From positions 154,940 to 218,939 of the forward strand of contig NZ_BSSM01000014.1 of NCBI RefSeq assembly GCF_030269125.1: a stretch of 64,000 nt of DNA, read 5' to 3'. Positions 53,564 to 62,412 of this stretch are shown here, piece after piece. The translations under genes and the position numbers were made by a program. This DNA comes from Streptomyces hygroscopicus subsp. hygroscopicus. Lineage in GTDB: Bacteria; Actinomycetota; Actinomycetes; Streptomycetales; Streptomycetaceae. The notes below the pieces were generated by a model. It was not told the DNA's origin and made no database searches. It saw nothing but the letters and a program-made list of their open reading frames with translations. How positions within the stretch are numbered: position 1 is the stretch's first letter; every line of letters starts with the position of its first letter.

Positions 53564-53601
53564 AACGGTGTTGCGCTAATAAGAGAACAGTGTTGTACTA
53601 A
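53564..53601. promoter_or_regulatory. Two 16-bp direct repeats, 22 bp apart, in the TetR/SDR promoter region
   Basis: AACGGTGTTGCGCTAA at 53564-53579 and AACAGTGTTGTACTAA at 53586-53601. Thirteen of 16 bases are identical and the copies start 22 bases apart. The first contains the inverted repeat CAAC-GGT-GTTG. They fill the short gap before the SDR ATG, so binding there would block its transcription. Confidence 0.7.
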
Positions 53602-53605
53602 GCGC

Positions 53606-54487
53606 ATGAGTGCACAGGATCCCAAGATCTGGTTCATCACCGGTTCGTCGCGCGGCCTCGGTCGCGCCCTGGTGGCCGCCGCGCTGGAGGCCGGCGACAG
53701 CGTCGTGGCCACCGCCCGCCGCCCAGAAGCCCTCGCGGCGGACCTCGCCGCGTACGGCGACCGCGTCCTGACCGTCGCCCTGGACGTCACCGACGCGGAC
53801 GCGGCGCGTTCGGCCGTCGAGGCGGCCGTCGCCCGCTTCGGGCGCATCGACGTGCTGGTGAACAACGCCGGGTACGCGAACGTCTCGCCCATCGAGACGA
53901 CCGAGGACGACGACTTCCGCGCCCAGTTCGAGACGAACTTCTGGGGCGTCTACCACGTCACCAAGGCCGCGCTGCCGGTCCTGCGCCGGCAGGGGGCGGG
54001 CACCGTGGTGCAGTTCTCCTCGATCGGCGGCAGGGTCGGGGGCTCACCCGGCATCGCGTCCTACCAGGCGGCCAAGTTCGCCGTGGACGGCTTCAGCCGG
54101 GTGCTGGCGACGGAGACCGCGCCGTTCGGGGTGCGGGTCATGGTGGTCGAGCCGAGCGGCTTCGCCACGGACTGGGCCGGCTCCTCCATGACCGTCCACG
54201 ACGTTCCCGATGCCTACGACGCGACCGTGGGCGCGATGAACCGGCTGGTGCGGCAGAACACGGCCGGCGCGGCCGGGGACCCGCGCCGCGCCGCCGGGAT
54301 CATCGTCGAGACGGTGCGGAGCGGGGAGATCCCGGGCCATCTCCTGCTCGGGGTGAACGCCGTGACCATGGCGCTGGACTACTCCCGCCGTCAGCTCGCC
54401 GAGGCGAGCGCCTGGGAGAAGGTGAGCCGCTCGGCCGACTTCGGCGAGCCCTATCCCGCGCCGCTCCCGTCCGCGGACCCCGCGTAA
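53606..54487 (+). CDS. Short-chain dehydrogenase/reductase
   Basis: 293 aa from ATG 53606. NAD(P)-binding TGSSRGLGRALVAAALEAGD (TGxxxGLG), catalytic NAG (VLVNNAGYAN) and the active-site Tyr-x3-Lys in IASYQAAKFAVDG with Ser in FSSIGG. Classical SDR fold throughout. The substrate is unknown. It begins just 4 bases after the second direct repeat and is divergent from its TetR regulator. No ribosome site is clear, so the start may sit on a leaderless or very short-leader transcript. Confidence 0.93.
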   Translation: MSAQDPKIWFITGSSRGLGRALVAAALEAGDSVVATARRPEALAADLAAYGDRVLTVALDVTDADAARSAVEAAVARFGRIDVLVNNAGYANVSPIETTEDDDFRAQFETNFWGVYHVTKAALPVLRRQGAGTVVQFSSIGGRVGGSPGIASYQAAKFAVDGFSRVLATETAPFGVRVMVVEPSGFATDWAGSSMTVHDVPDAYDATVGAMNRLVRQNTAGAAGDPRRAAGIIVETVRSGEIPGHLLLGVNAVTMALDYSRRQLAEASAWEKVSRSADFGEPYPAPLPSADPA

Positions 54488-55753
54488 CCCCGCCCGGGGG
54501 GCGGCTCGCTCGCCCAGGAGCAGTCCCGTCCCGCTGACGTGGACGTGGACCCCGGCCTTGTCCACGGCGACCCGCTCGACCGCGGGGTCCCGGAGGGCGG
54601 CTCCGGGACCCGGAAGGCGGATGCGAACCGGTCCGCGATCCGCGGACGGGTCAGCTCGGCCGGGAAGTGGGCAGAGAGGGGCCGACGCCGAGCCGCTTGA
54701 GCACCCCGGGGTGGGCGAGCGCCACGTCCATCAGGTTCACCCGGGCCAGCTGGTGCAGGAAGCGCGACGCCCCGGTGAGCCGGTGGGAGTTCGTCCTCGT
54801 CGTGCGGCGCGGCGTGCGCCGCGCCGTCCGGCACGCCCATGCGGTGGACGATCTCCGCGACGCCCAGCAGCGCCTCGATCCTGTCCGTCTCCTTGGTGAT
54901 CCGGCGCGCCGCCGACCGGGTGTGGTGCAGCCCCTCGGCGCGGCCGGTGCCGGGCCGGTAGGTCGCGAGGTCGCCGATGTCCGGCCGCATCCCGGCCACC
55001 GAGGTGCTGAGCCGCGGTCCCCGTCGCGCCGGACCTGGGCGTCGGCGCGCACCCGCACGTCGTGGCCGGCCGGCCGCGGGGAGCCGAGCGCCCGGATCCG
55101 GCCCGGTCCGTGGGCGCTGAAGGACACCTGGGAGGCGCCCGGTTCCCGGTCCATGTCGGCGAAGGACAGCGGCACCTGTCCGTGCGTCCGCTGATAACCA
55201 GGGCCCCGCGTACGGCGGTCGGTCCGTCGCCGTCGACGCGTATGTCAGCACCCGGACGAGCAGCCTGAGCAGGGTGGGCAGCCCGGTGGCCCGGTTGCGG
55301 CGGCGGCCCCGGCGCCTGTGGTCGGGTGGCGCCCGGGGAGCGTCGGCTTCCTCGTCGCGCGGCTCCGGGGTGTCGTTCACCTGGAGGAAGGCGTCCAGCG
55401 GATCGTCCGGGGGGCCGCCCGCGGGATCGCCGGGAGGCGCTCCGCGGGATCGTCCCCGAGGCGCTCCGAGGGATCGTGCCCGAGCGTGGCCGGTTCGTCG
55501 TACGGACTTCGCGCGGACGGAGGCCGGCCGAGGCCGGGTCCGTCGGAGTGAGAGGTGTGATGCGTCGCTGTGTGGGGGGTACGCATCGGCAGATTTGATC
55601 ACATGACCCCACCGGGCTCGCAACTCTGACGAGGGGCCGGACGCGGATGGCGCGTTGCCCACGCGTCATCGGGCCGTCCGCGACCCGCCTGCGTCCGACC
55701 GCCGCTGGGCGCGGGCGACGAGGGACCCGCGAAGGACAGGAAGGAAGGTCTCC
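54488..55753. other. 1266-bp region with fragments but no intact gene
   Basis: On the minus strand, pieces that read like protein occur in several frames: MPLSFADMDREPGASQVSFS at 55175 and down, GTGRAEGLHHTRSAARRITK near 54960, RFLHQLARVNLMDVALAHPG near 54750, VAVDKAGVHVHVSGTGLLLGE near 54540. They may be parts of one decayed gene. Their family was not recognised. On the plus strand nothing convincing is present. RNA or control elements were not seen. Confidence 0.4.
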
Positions 55754-56536
55754 ATGACAAGGGACACCGGGCGTTTCGTGGGCAGGGCCGCGGTGGTGAC
55801 CGGCGGCAGCCGGGGCATCGGGGCGGCGGTCGTCAGGCGCCTGGCGGCAGAGGGGGCGGCCGTCGTCGTCGGCTACCGCGGCAACAGGGCCGCGGCCGAC
55901 GCGCTGGTCTCCGCGATCGAGGCGGACGGCGGCCGCGCCGTGGCCCACGGCGCGGACGTGGCCGATCCCGGCCAGAGCGAGGCCCTGATCGAGCGCGCGG
56001 TCGCGGAGTTCGGACGCCTGGACGTGCTGGCCTCCTGCGCGGGCATCGAACACTTCGGCGCCCTGGCGGACCTCACCCCGGCCGACTTCGACCGCGTCTT
56101 CGCCGTGAACACCCGCGGCCAGCTCTTCGCGGCCCAGTACGCGGCCGCCCGGATGCGGGAAGGCGGCAGGATCGTGCTCACCTCCTCGGTCAGCGCCTCC
56201 CGCGCGGTCTTCGCGCACACCCTGTACGCCGCCTCCAAGGCCGCCGTGGAGGCGATCGTCCTCAACCTCTCCGCCGAGCTGGGACAGCGAGGCATCACGA
56301 TCAACGCCATCGCGCCCGGCGGCACCGACACGGACATGGCCGCCGAGAACGCCGCCGGGTACCAGCACCCCCGGCTGCGCGGCGACGTGCCGCTCGGAAA
56401 GTGGCTGTCGGTGCACGGCGCGCTCGGCCGTCTGGCCCGGCCCGAGGAGATCGCGGCGGGCTACGCCTACCTGGCCGGCGACGACGCCGCGTACATGACC
56501 GGCCGTACGCTCCCCCTGGACGGCGGCTTCTTCTGA
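55754..56536 (+). CDS. Short-chain dehydrogenase/reductase (FabG-like)
   Basis: 260 aa from ATG 55754 with AAGGAAGG upstream. Cofactor motif TGGSRGIGAAVVRRLAAEGA, NAG-like SCAGIEHFG, active-site Ser-Tyr-Lys in TSSVSASRAVFAHTLYAASK and the C-terminal PLDGGFF typical of FabG/3-ketoacyl-reductase-like enzymes. NADPH-dependent reductase of unknown substrate. It is convergent with the EmrB-type exporter gene, with only 9 bases between the stops, and no regulator adjoins. Confidence 0.95.
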   Translation: MTRDTGRFVGRAAVVTGGSRGIGAAVVRRLAAEGAAVVVGYRGNRAAADALVSAIEADGGRAVAHGADVADPGQSEALIERAVAEFGRLDVLASCAGIEHFGALADLTPADFDRVFAVNTRGQLFAAQYAAARMREGGRIVLTSSVSASRAVFAHTLYAASKAAVEAIVLNLSAELGQRGITINAIAPGGTDTDMAAENAAGYQHPRLRGDVPLGKWLSVHGALGRLARPEEIAAGYAYLAGDDAAYMTGRTLPLDGGFF

Positions 56537-56545
56537 TCCGGGCGC

Positions 56546-58054
56546 TCAGGACCGCCCGGACCGCACCGGGTCGTCGGCCACTTCCCGAGGAGGGCCCACG
56601 CGGGCCGGCCGGTCCCGCTGCCAGTCGAACGTGGCGAGCGCCAGGGAGGCCAGCATGCCGATGAGCGCGGCACCCAGCGCCAGGACGACGGCGGATCGGT
56701 AGTCGTGGTGCCGGCCGAGCATCAGGTAGTAGAGGCCGGGCAGGGCGGCCGTGCCCACCGCGGCACCGAGCCGCTGCCCGGTCTGCAGCGCGCCGCCCGC
56801 CGCGCCCGCCATCCGCACCGGCACGTCCCGCAGCGTCATCGTGAAGTTGGGGGAGACCACGAACCCGCTGCCGACACCGCCGAGGAACAGCACCGGGGCG
56901 GCGACCCAGGGCGCGACGCCGAGGTCCACGGAGCGCAGCAGCAGCGCGGTGCCGCCCAGGCCGAGGATCACGCCCGCGAGACCGCACACGGTGAGCAGGC
57001 GGCCCAGCCGCTCCACCAGCCGCCCCGCGATGACGGCCGCGACCGACGAGCCCACCGCGAAGGGGGTCACGGCGAGCCCGGAGCGCAGCGGGGAGAAGCC
57101 CAGACCGTGCTGGTAGAAGAGCGCGAAGACCAGCCAGACCCCGCTGAAGCCGATGAAGTACAGCGTGCCGACACCCGCGCCGACCGCGTAGCCGCGCACG
57201 CTGCTGAACAGGCGCGGATCGAGCAGCGGCTGGTCGCCCCTGGCCACCAGACGGCGCTGCCACTGGGCGAAGGCGACGAGCACCAGGGCGCCCGCCGGGA
57301 ACAGCCACCACAGCCGGTCGATCCCGCCGGATTCCGCCTGGACCAGCGGGTACATGAGCGCGAGCACACCGAGCCCGAGGAGCAGGACACCGGTCGCGTC
57401 CACATGGCCCCGCCCCGAACCCTCGACCCGGGGCAGCAGCCGGCGGCCGAGCAGCACGGCGAGGATGCCGATGGGCACATTGACGTAGAAGATCCACCGC
57501 CAGCCGTCGGCGCCCGAGGCCAGTGCCAGGATCGCGCCGCCGGTGATCGGCCCGACGGCCGACGAGATGCCGACGGTCGCGCCGAAGAACCCGAAGGCCC
57601 GCCCGCGTTCCGCGCCCCGGAACAACTGCTGGATGAGCGCGGAGTTCTGGGGCGCCATGAACCCGGCCGCGAGACCCTGGGCGAGCCGGGCCACCACCAG
57701 CAGCGTGATGTTCGGCGCCGCCCCGCAGGCCGCGCTGACCAGGACGAAGGCGCTGAGCGAGAGCAGGAATATCCGGCGCCGGTCCAGGGCGTCGCCGAGC
57801 CGTCCGGCGGTCACCAGGGCGAGGGCGAAGGTGAGCGCGTATCCGGACACCACCCACTGCACCTGAGCGGGGGAGGCGCCGAGATCGCGCTGGATGGTGG
57901 GCAGGGCGACCGCCACGATCGTCACGTCCAGCAGGCTCATGAAGCCGGCCACGAGCGTGACCCACAGGGCGCGCCACCGGCGTGGGTCCGGCTGGTAACC
58001 GGCCTCCTGGGCCCCCCGGCCGCGACCGTCCGCCGCCGGCGTCGACGTTGTCAC
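56546..58054 (-). CDS. EmrB/QacA-family (DHA2) drug exporter
   Basis: 502 aa from GTG 58054, with AGAGGAG 6 bases away. Fourteen helices are expected: LWVTLVAGFMSLLDVTIVAV (TM1, with the D1-type motif LDVTIVAVALP), GRLGDALDRRRIFLL (motif A), GATVGISSAVGPITGGAILA (motif C), and the late GLAVTPFAVGSSVAAVIAG. It exports drugs with proton exchange. The start is preceded by a plausible RBS. Its regulator is not obvious. Convergent with the SDR gene. Confidence 0.94.
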   Translation of the reverse strand: MTTSTPAADGRGRGAQEAGYQPDPRRWRALWVTLVAGFMSLLDVTIVAVALPTIQRDLGASPAQVQWVVSGYALTFALALVTAGRLGDALDRRRIFLLSLSAFVLVSAACGAAPNITLLVVARLAQGLAAGFMAPQNSALIQQLFRGAERGRAFGFFGATVGISSAVGPITGGAILALASGADGWRWIFYVNVPIGILAVLLGRRLLPRVEGSGRGHVDATGVLLLGLGVLALMYPLVQAESGGIDRLWWLFPAGALVLVAFAQWQRRLVARGDQPLLDPRLFSSVRGYAVGAGVGTLYFIGFSGVWLVFALFYQHGLGFSPLRSGLAVTPFAVGSSVAAVIAGRLVERLGRLLTVCGLAGVILGLGGTALLLRSVDLGVAPWVAAPVLFLGGVGSGFVVSPNFTMTLRDVPVRMAGAAGGALQTGQRLGAAVGTAALPGLYYLMLGRHHDYRSAVVLALGAALIGMLASLALATFDWQRDRPARVGPPREVADDPVRSGRS

Positions 58055-58225
58055 CTGGGCTCCTCTCCGCTCGGACCCGCCAGGAGGAACCACGTTCCCC
58101 GCCGGGTCACGGAAACACACCTCTAGCTGCAACCGCAAAGGGGGGGGAAGAAAATCCGCCCGAGCACCATCGGCGAGGCCATAGGCCAAGATCCCGTTGT
58201 CAGTGGTGGCTGCGAGGCTTGGACC

Positions 58226-58498
58226 ATGAACGGCGACGACGAGCAGCTGCTGCGCGGCCGGGTCTACGGCCATGACCACGAGGACCCGGGCCCGCGCCCG
58301 GACCGCAGGTACGCCGAACTGGTCGGCGGCCCCCTGGACGGCCTGCTCCTGGACATCACCGACCGGGCCGACGACGCCTCTGCCACGGGCATCGCGCTCC
58401 CCACCGAGCTGGGCCGGTTCGGCACCGGCGGCCGGGCGATATACATCCCGCGCCCCGGTGACCGCACCCGTCTCGACTGGACCGGCGACATCCCCTGA
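58226..58498 (+). CDS. Small acidic conserved-type protein, 90 aa
   Basis: From ATG 58226 with GAGG at good distance. The product is acidic, without membrane segments: RVYGHDHEDPGPRPDRRY, then VGGPLDGLLLDITDRADDAS and TGGRAIYIPRPGDRTRLDW. The pattern looks like a small soluble domain with beta strands. Similar short proteins occur in Streptomyces without known role. It is divergent from the exporter gene. Confidence 0.75.
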   Translation: MNGDDEQLLRGRVYGHDHEDPGPRPDRRYAELVGGPLDGLLLDITDRADDASATGIALPTELGRFGTGGRAIYIPRPGDRTRLDWTGDIP

Positions 58499-58628
58499 CG
58501 CGCACCGGACCAGGATCGTCATGCACCCCACGTGACGTCGCGAGTACGGTACGAAGCGACGAGTTTGAACGCGCGAGATCTGCGCAGGCGTTGGCGTGTG
58601 CAACGAGATCGGCGAGAGGAGCCCCGTG

Positions 58629-60125
58629 ATGACGGCGACTGACCAAGACAGTCCGGTGGATCCCGCCGCGGTCAGACGCCACCGCATGCTCTTCCGCGCC
58701 ATCGAGAAGCGACGCCACCCCAAGCTGCGCCGCGGCGACATCACCGTGACCGACGAACCCGCGGTCAAACGCGCCACGAAGGCCGCGGCGCTCGGCAACG
58801 CGATGGAGTGGTACGACTTCGGCATCTACAGCTATCTGGCCGCGACCCTGGGAAAGGTCTTCTTCCCCTCGGACAACCACACCGCCCAGCTGCTCAGCAC
58901 CTTCGCGACCTTCGCGGTGGCCTTCCTGGTGCGGCCCATCGGCGGCATGGTCCTCGGGCCGCTCGGCGACAGGATCGGCCGCAAGAGCATCCTCGCCCTC
59001 ACCATGATCATGATGGCGGTCGGCACCTTCGCCATCGGCGTGATCCCCTCGCACGCCGCGATCGGCATGTGGGCCCCGGCCCTGCTGATCTTCTTCCGTC
59101 TGGTGCAGGGCTTCTCGACCGGCGGCGAGTACGGCGGCGCCTCCACCTTCATCGCGGAGTACGCGCCCGACAAGCGGCGCGGCTACTTCGGCAGCTTCCT
59201 GGAGTTCGGCACGCTCGCCGGCTACGTCGGGGCGTCCGGCCTGGTCGTCGCGCTGACCAGTCTCCTCAGTGACGAGCAGATGCTGCACTGGGGCTGGCGC
59301 GTCCCCTTCCTGGTCGCGGCCCCGCTCGGCTTCATCGGCCTGTATCTGCGGCTCAGGCTGGACGAGACGCCGGCCTTCCAGAAGCTGGAGGGCGGCCAGG
59401 CGCGGGCGACCGAGGCCGCCGACGCGGTGGAGACCTCCGCCGCCGCCGACCTCGGCAAGATCTTCACCCGCTACTGGCGGCCGCTGCTGCTGTGCGTCGC
59501 GTTGGTGGCGGCGTACAACATCACCGACTACATGCTGCTGTCGTACATGCCGACCTATCTCTCCGACGAACTCGGCTACGACACCAACCACGGGCTGTTG
59601 ATCCTGCTGATCGTGATGGTCCTGCAAATGTGCGTCATCAACCAGGTAGGCCGCCTCTCCGACCGCTTCGGCCGTAAACCGCTGCTGATGACGGGGATGC
59701 TCGGGTTCCTGGTCCTGTCCGTGCCGTCCTTCCTGCTCATCCGGCAGGGCGGCGTCGCGCTGATCACCCTGGGCCTGCTCCTGATGGGCCTGTCCCTGGT
59801 GGCCATGCTCGGCACGATGTCGGCGGCCCTCCCGGCCATCTTCCCGACGCACGTCCGCTACGGCTCCCTGTCGGTCGCCTACAACTTCTCGGCCTCGCTC
59901 TTCGGCGGCACCACCCCGCTGGTGATCACCGCTCTGATCGGCGTGTTCCACACCGATCTGGTGCCGGCGTTCTACGCCGTCGGTGCCGCGGCCGTCGGCG
60001 TCGTCGCCGTCCTGTGCATGAGGGAGACGGCGAACAAGCCACTGGACGGCTCCCCGCCGTCAGTGGAATCGGAGGCGGAGGCCGTGGAACTGGTCAGGGC
60101 CCAGTCACCCGCCCCGAAGTTCTGA
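58629..60125 (+). CDS. MHS-family MFS transporter (ProP-like, osmolyte or organic-acid symporter)
   Basis: 498 aa from ATG 58629, with GAGAGGAG at 7 bases (GTG 58626 adjoins). Twelve helices, with the typical MHS start KAAALGNAMEWYDFGIYSYL, the motif-A loop GPLGDRIGRKSILALT, QGFSTGGEYGGASTFIAEYA and GRLSDRFGRKPLLMTG. MHS members take up proline/betaine, dicarboxylates or aromatic acids. The substrate is unclear. A 55-residue N-terminal extension precedes TM1. A hairpin ends the gene. It is followed by CebR boxes, so it lies next to a sugar-responsive regulator but is not obviously part of its regulon. Confidence 0.94.
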   Translation: MTATDQDSPVDPAAVRRHRMLFRAIEKRRHPKLRRGDITVTDEPAVKRATKAAALGNAMEWYDFGIYSYLAATLGKVFFPSDNHTAQLLSTFATFAVAFLVRPIGGMVLGPLGDRIGRKSILALTMIMMAVGTFAIGVIPSHAAIGMWAPALLIFFRLVQGFSTGGEYGGASTFIAEYAPDKRRGYFGSFLEFGTLAGYVGASGLVVALTSLLSDEQMLHWGWRVPFLVAAPLGFIGLYLRLRLDETPAFQKLEGGQARATEAADAVETSAAADLGKIFTRYWRPLLLCVALVAAYNITDYMLLSYMPTYLSDELGYDTNHGLLILLIVMVLQMCVINQVGRLSDRFGRKPLLMTGMLGFLVLSVPSFLLIRQGGVALITLGLLLMGLSLVAMLGTMSAALPAIFPTHVRYGSLSVAYNFSASLFGGTTPLVITALIGVFHTDLVPAFYAVGAAAVGVVAVLCMRETANKPLDGSPPSVESEAEAVELVRAQSPAPKF

Positions 60126-60170
60126 CGACCGGGCCGTCCCCGCCGGGCCCCGTCGGCCACCGGTTCCTTC

Positions 60171-60203
60171 CGGATCACCGGGATCACCGAGCCCGGTGAT
60201 CCG
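60171..60203. terminator. 12-bp perfect hairpin after the transporter gene
   Basis: CGGATCACCGGG / CCCGGTGATCCG with a 9-base loop, 45 bases past the stop of the MHS gene. The loop repeats ATCACCG, part of the left arm. Confidence 0.8.
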
Positions 60204-60324
60204 GCACGCGCGGGCGACGCGGACCCGGCGTGGAGACGACCCGCGCATCCTGCCCCCTCCCCTCCGTGACCGTGCGTTCACGCCGTTCTTCCCGGACCGC
60301 GGCGTGATCAAAGCGGCATTAATC

Positions 60325-60352
60325 TGGGAGCGCTCCCGTGGGAGCGCTCCCA
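60325..60352. promoter_or_regulatory. Two adjacent CebR-type operators upstream of the LacI gene
   Basis: TGGGAGCGCTCCCG at 60325-60338 and TGGGAGCGCTCCCA at 60339-60352 join head to tail, the second exactly the published CebR box and the first with one base changed. Together they form a 30-base symmetric element. They lie about 87 bases before the LacI-family ATG and imply autoregulation. Confidence 0.92.
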
Positions 60353-60438
60353 GGTTGGCATAATGAAGGTCCGCCGTTCCCGCGGGCGTGTCAAGGGAAC
60401 GAACACTCCGAGTTGGTGCGACTGACGGGTTGTCATCC

Positions 60439-61488
60439 ATGGTGACGGGCAAGGGCACGACGGCTGCGGGCGAGGGGCGGGGCGGCCGGCCGACGCTGGA
60501 GATGGTCGCCGCGCGAGCCGGTGTCGGGCGGGGCACGGTCTCGCGGGTCGTCAACGGCTCCCCGCAGGTCAGCGCCCAGGCGCGCGCGGCGGTGGAGGCG
60601 GCGATCGCGGAGCTGGGCTATGTGCCCAACCGCGCCGCCCGCGCCCTGGCCGCCGACCGCACGGACGCGGTCGCCCTGGTCATCCCGGAACCGGAGACGC
60701 GGCTCGGCGCGGAGCCGTACTTCCTGGACATCGTGCGCGGCGTGAGCACCGAACTCGCCGACACGGACATGCAGTTGCTGCTCACCCTCATCCGGACCCC
60801 ACGCGAACGCCAGCGTCTGGCCCAGCACCTGGAGGCCCGCCGCGTCGACGGCGTGCTGCTGGTGTCGGTGCACGAGAACGACCCGCTGCCCAGCCTCCTG
60901 GAGCGGCTGCGGGTGCCGACCGTGCTGAACGGCCGGCGCTCGGAGCGGGAACGGATGTCCTACGTCGACGCCGACAACGTCGGCGGCGCCCGGTCGGCCG
61001 CCGAGCACCTGCTCGGAATGGGCCGGCGGACCGTCGCCACGATCACCGGCCCCCTGGACATGTACGTCGCCCGTTGCCGGCTCGACGGCTACACCCAGGC
61101 GATGAACTCCGCGGGGCTCGGCGGGGACACCTCGCTGGTCGCCCACGGCGACTTCACCGAGGAGGGCGGCCGCGCCGCCATGCGGGCCCTGCTGGAGCGG
61201 CACCCGGGGATCGACGCCGTCTTCGCCGCCTCCGACGTCATGGCCAGCGGCGCCCTGCACGTCCTGCGCCAGTCGGGCCGTCGCGTCCCCGAGGACGTGG
61301 CGCTGGTCGGCTTCGACGACTCCGCGGTGGCCCGGCACGCCGATCCGCCGCTCACCAGCGTGGGGCAGCCGACGGAGGAGATGGGCCGCACCATGGCGCG
61401 GGTGCTGCTGGAGGAGATCGAGTCCCGCACCGGCGTCCGGCGCCATGTGGTGCTGTCCACGGAGCTGGTGCTCCGCGGGTCCGCCTGA
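60439..61488 (+). CDS. LacI-family regulator, CebR-like (cello-oligosaccharide)
   Basis: 349 aa from ATG 60439 (no strong ribosome site; GTG 60442 also possible). The HTH is at about 15-65 (PTLEMVAARAGVGRGTVSRV, VVNGSPQVS). The rest is a periplasmic-binding-protein fold with GYVPNRAARALAADRTDAVA hinge and VDGVLLVSVHENDPLP and VFAASDVMASGAL sugar-site strands. It resembles CebR of Streptomyces, which represses cellulase and cellobiose genes and releases TGGGAGCGCTCCCA when cellobiose binds. Here the cebEFG-bglC genes are not adjacent, so this is a CebR-like paralogue next to a cellulase. Confidence 0.93.
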   Translation: MVTGKGTTAAGEGRGGRPTLEMVAARAGVGRGTVSRVVNGSPQVSAQARAAVEAAIAELGYVPNRAARALAADRTDAVALVIPEPETRLGAEPYFLDIVRGVSTELADTDMQLLLTLIRTPRERQRLAQHLEARRVDGVLLVSVHENDPLPSLLERLRVPTVLNGRRSERERMSYVDADNVGGARSAAEHLLGMGRRTVATITGPLDMYVARCRLDGYTQAMNSAGLGGDTSLVAHGDFTEEGGRAAMRALLERHPGIDAVFAASDVMASGALHVLRQSGRRVPEDVALVGFDDSAVARHADPPLTSVGQPTEEMGRTMARVLLEEIESRTGVRRHVVLSTELVLRGSA

Positions 61489-61492
61489 GGAC

Positions 61493-61515
61493 GGTACCGG
61501 GGTTTCCCCGGCACC
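61493..61515. terminator. Hairpin after the LacI gene
   Basis: GGTACCGGGG / CCCCGGCACC with a TTT loop and one A-C mismatch, starting 5 bases after the stop. Confidence 0.6.
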
Positions 61516-61612
61516 GCACCCGGGGTGACGGTGGTTTGCCCGGGGCGTTCGCACGCAGGGAGGCGTGTGACTCCGGTAGCGGCATTCCGCCCCGCCAGGG
61601 TCTGCCCGGTGT

Positions 61613-61836
61613 CCCGTCGACCGCGAGGCCCTTGCCCCGGTGCCCGTGCGCCGTCGAGTCGGGGGCCGTCCGGTCTCGCGCATGCCGTCGAGTTGTGGGC
61701 CCTGTGTCGGTACCGGTACGCCGTCGGACCGTGAAGTCCTTGCCCCCGGTATCCGTGCGCCGTCGAGCCGGGGGTCTGTCTGGTCTCGCGCATGCCGTCG
61801 AGTCGGAGCCTGCCCCGGCTCCTCCCTGCCGTCGGC
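61613..61836. repeat. Degenerate tandem repeat of about 35 bp, around seven units
   Basis: The core GCCGTCGAG (or a close variant) recurs at 61613, 61650, 61684, 61720, 61759, 61794 and 61828, at intervals of 34-39 bases. Two ~68-bp stretches (from about 61628 and 61736) are especially alike, including GGTCTCGCGCATGCCGTCGAG. It lies in the 924-bp spacer 61489-62412 between the LacI gene and the cellulase. No coding frame fits. The spacer from 61840 to 62170 holds nothing else recognisable. Confidence 0.75.
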
Positions 61837-62179
61837 CATGAGGGCTGCCCTCGCAACCCCTGCGTCAAACCGGGGGAACGCGGGCGCGGCGCGCGGCGTC
61901 GTCCGTGCAATTGCCGAATGGCTGTTTCTCCGTCTTGCCTCTGCCTCGGCGCGGCGTCCGGTCCCCGACGGCCCGCGTCGGATACCCGGCGGTAGGTCTC
62001 CGCCCGGTCATGCATCGCCGCCGGATGCGGCGAGTTCACCGCGTTTTCGGGTGGTGACGACCCGCCGCCGCCGAGCACGCCGGTCCCCTCTTTGAGAGGG
62101 CACGTGAACACGCCATTGCGCCCAGGTTTCGCCGAGGCCCCTTCACAGCGCTGTTTCGAGTTGTTACTTTCCTCAGCGC

Positions 62180-62193
62180 TGGGAGCGCTCCCA
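62180..62193. promoter_or_regulatory. Exact CebR box upstream of the GH5 cellulase gene
   Basis: TGGGAGCGCTCCCA, the full 14-base consensus, centred about 226 bases before the cellulase ATG. The adjacent regulator gene carries two copies of the same element. This ties the cellulase to CebR-type control by cellobiose. Confidence 0.92.
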
Positions 62194-62412
62194 CGTTCAA
62201 CGCTCTTAACCCAAGCCGGAGTTGACGCCCCCGGTACCGAGTGGCGGAAGCCTGCGGTCCGTGGCACCAGGGCGGCGCTCCCCGGCGCAGTACCACCGAT
62301 TCGCACCGCATGCGAACCGCATGTCCGACCGCACGGCGGCGCAACGGCGCGCCACGGTGCGGCAGCGCCGTCAGCAGCACGAAGGCACGCCATACAAGAG
62401 GAGTTGGCTGCT

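Noticed and set aside
61613..61836. Repeats spaced about 35 bases that resemble a CRISPR array
   Set aside because: Spacing varies from 34 to 39, the repeat core is only about 9 bases, the 'spacers' themselves resemble each other, and no cas gene is in the window.
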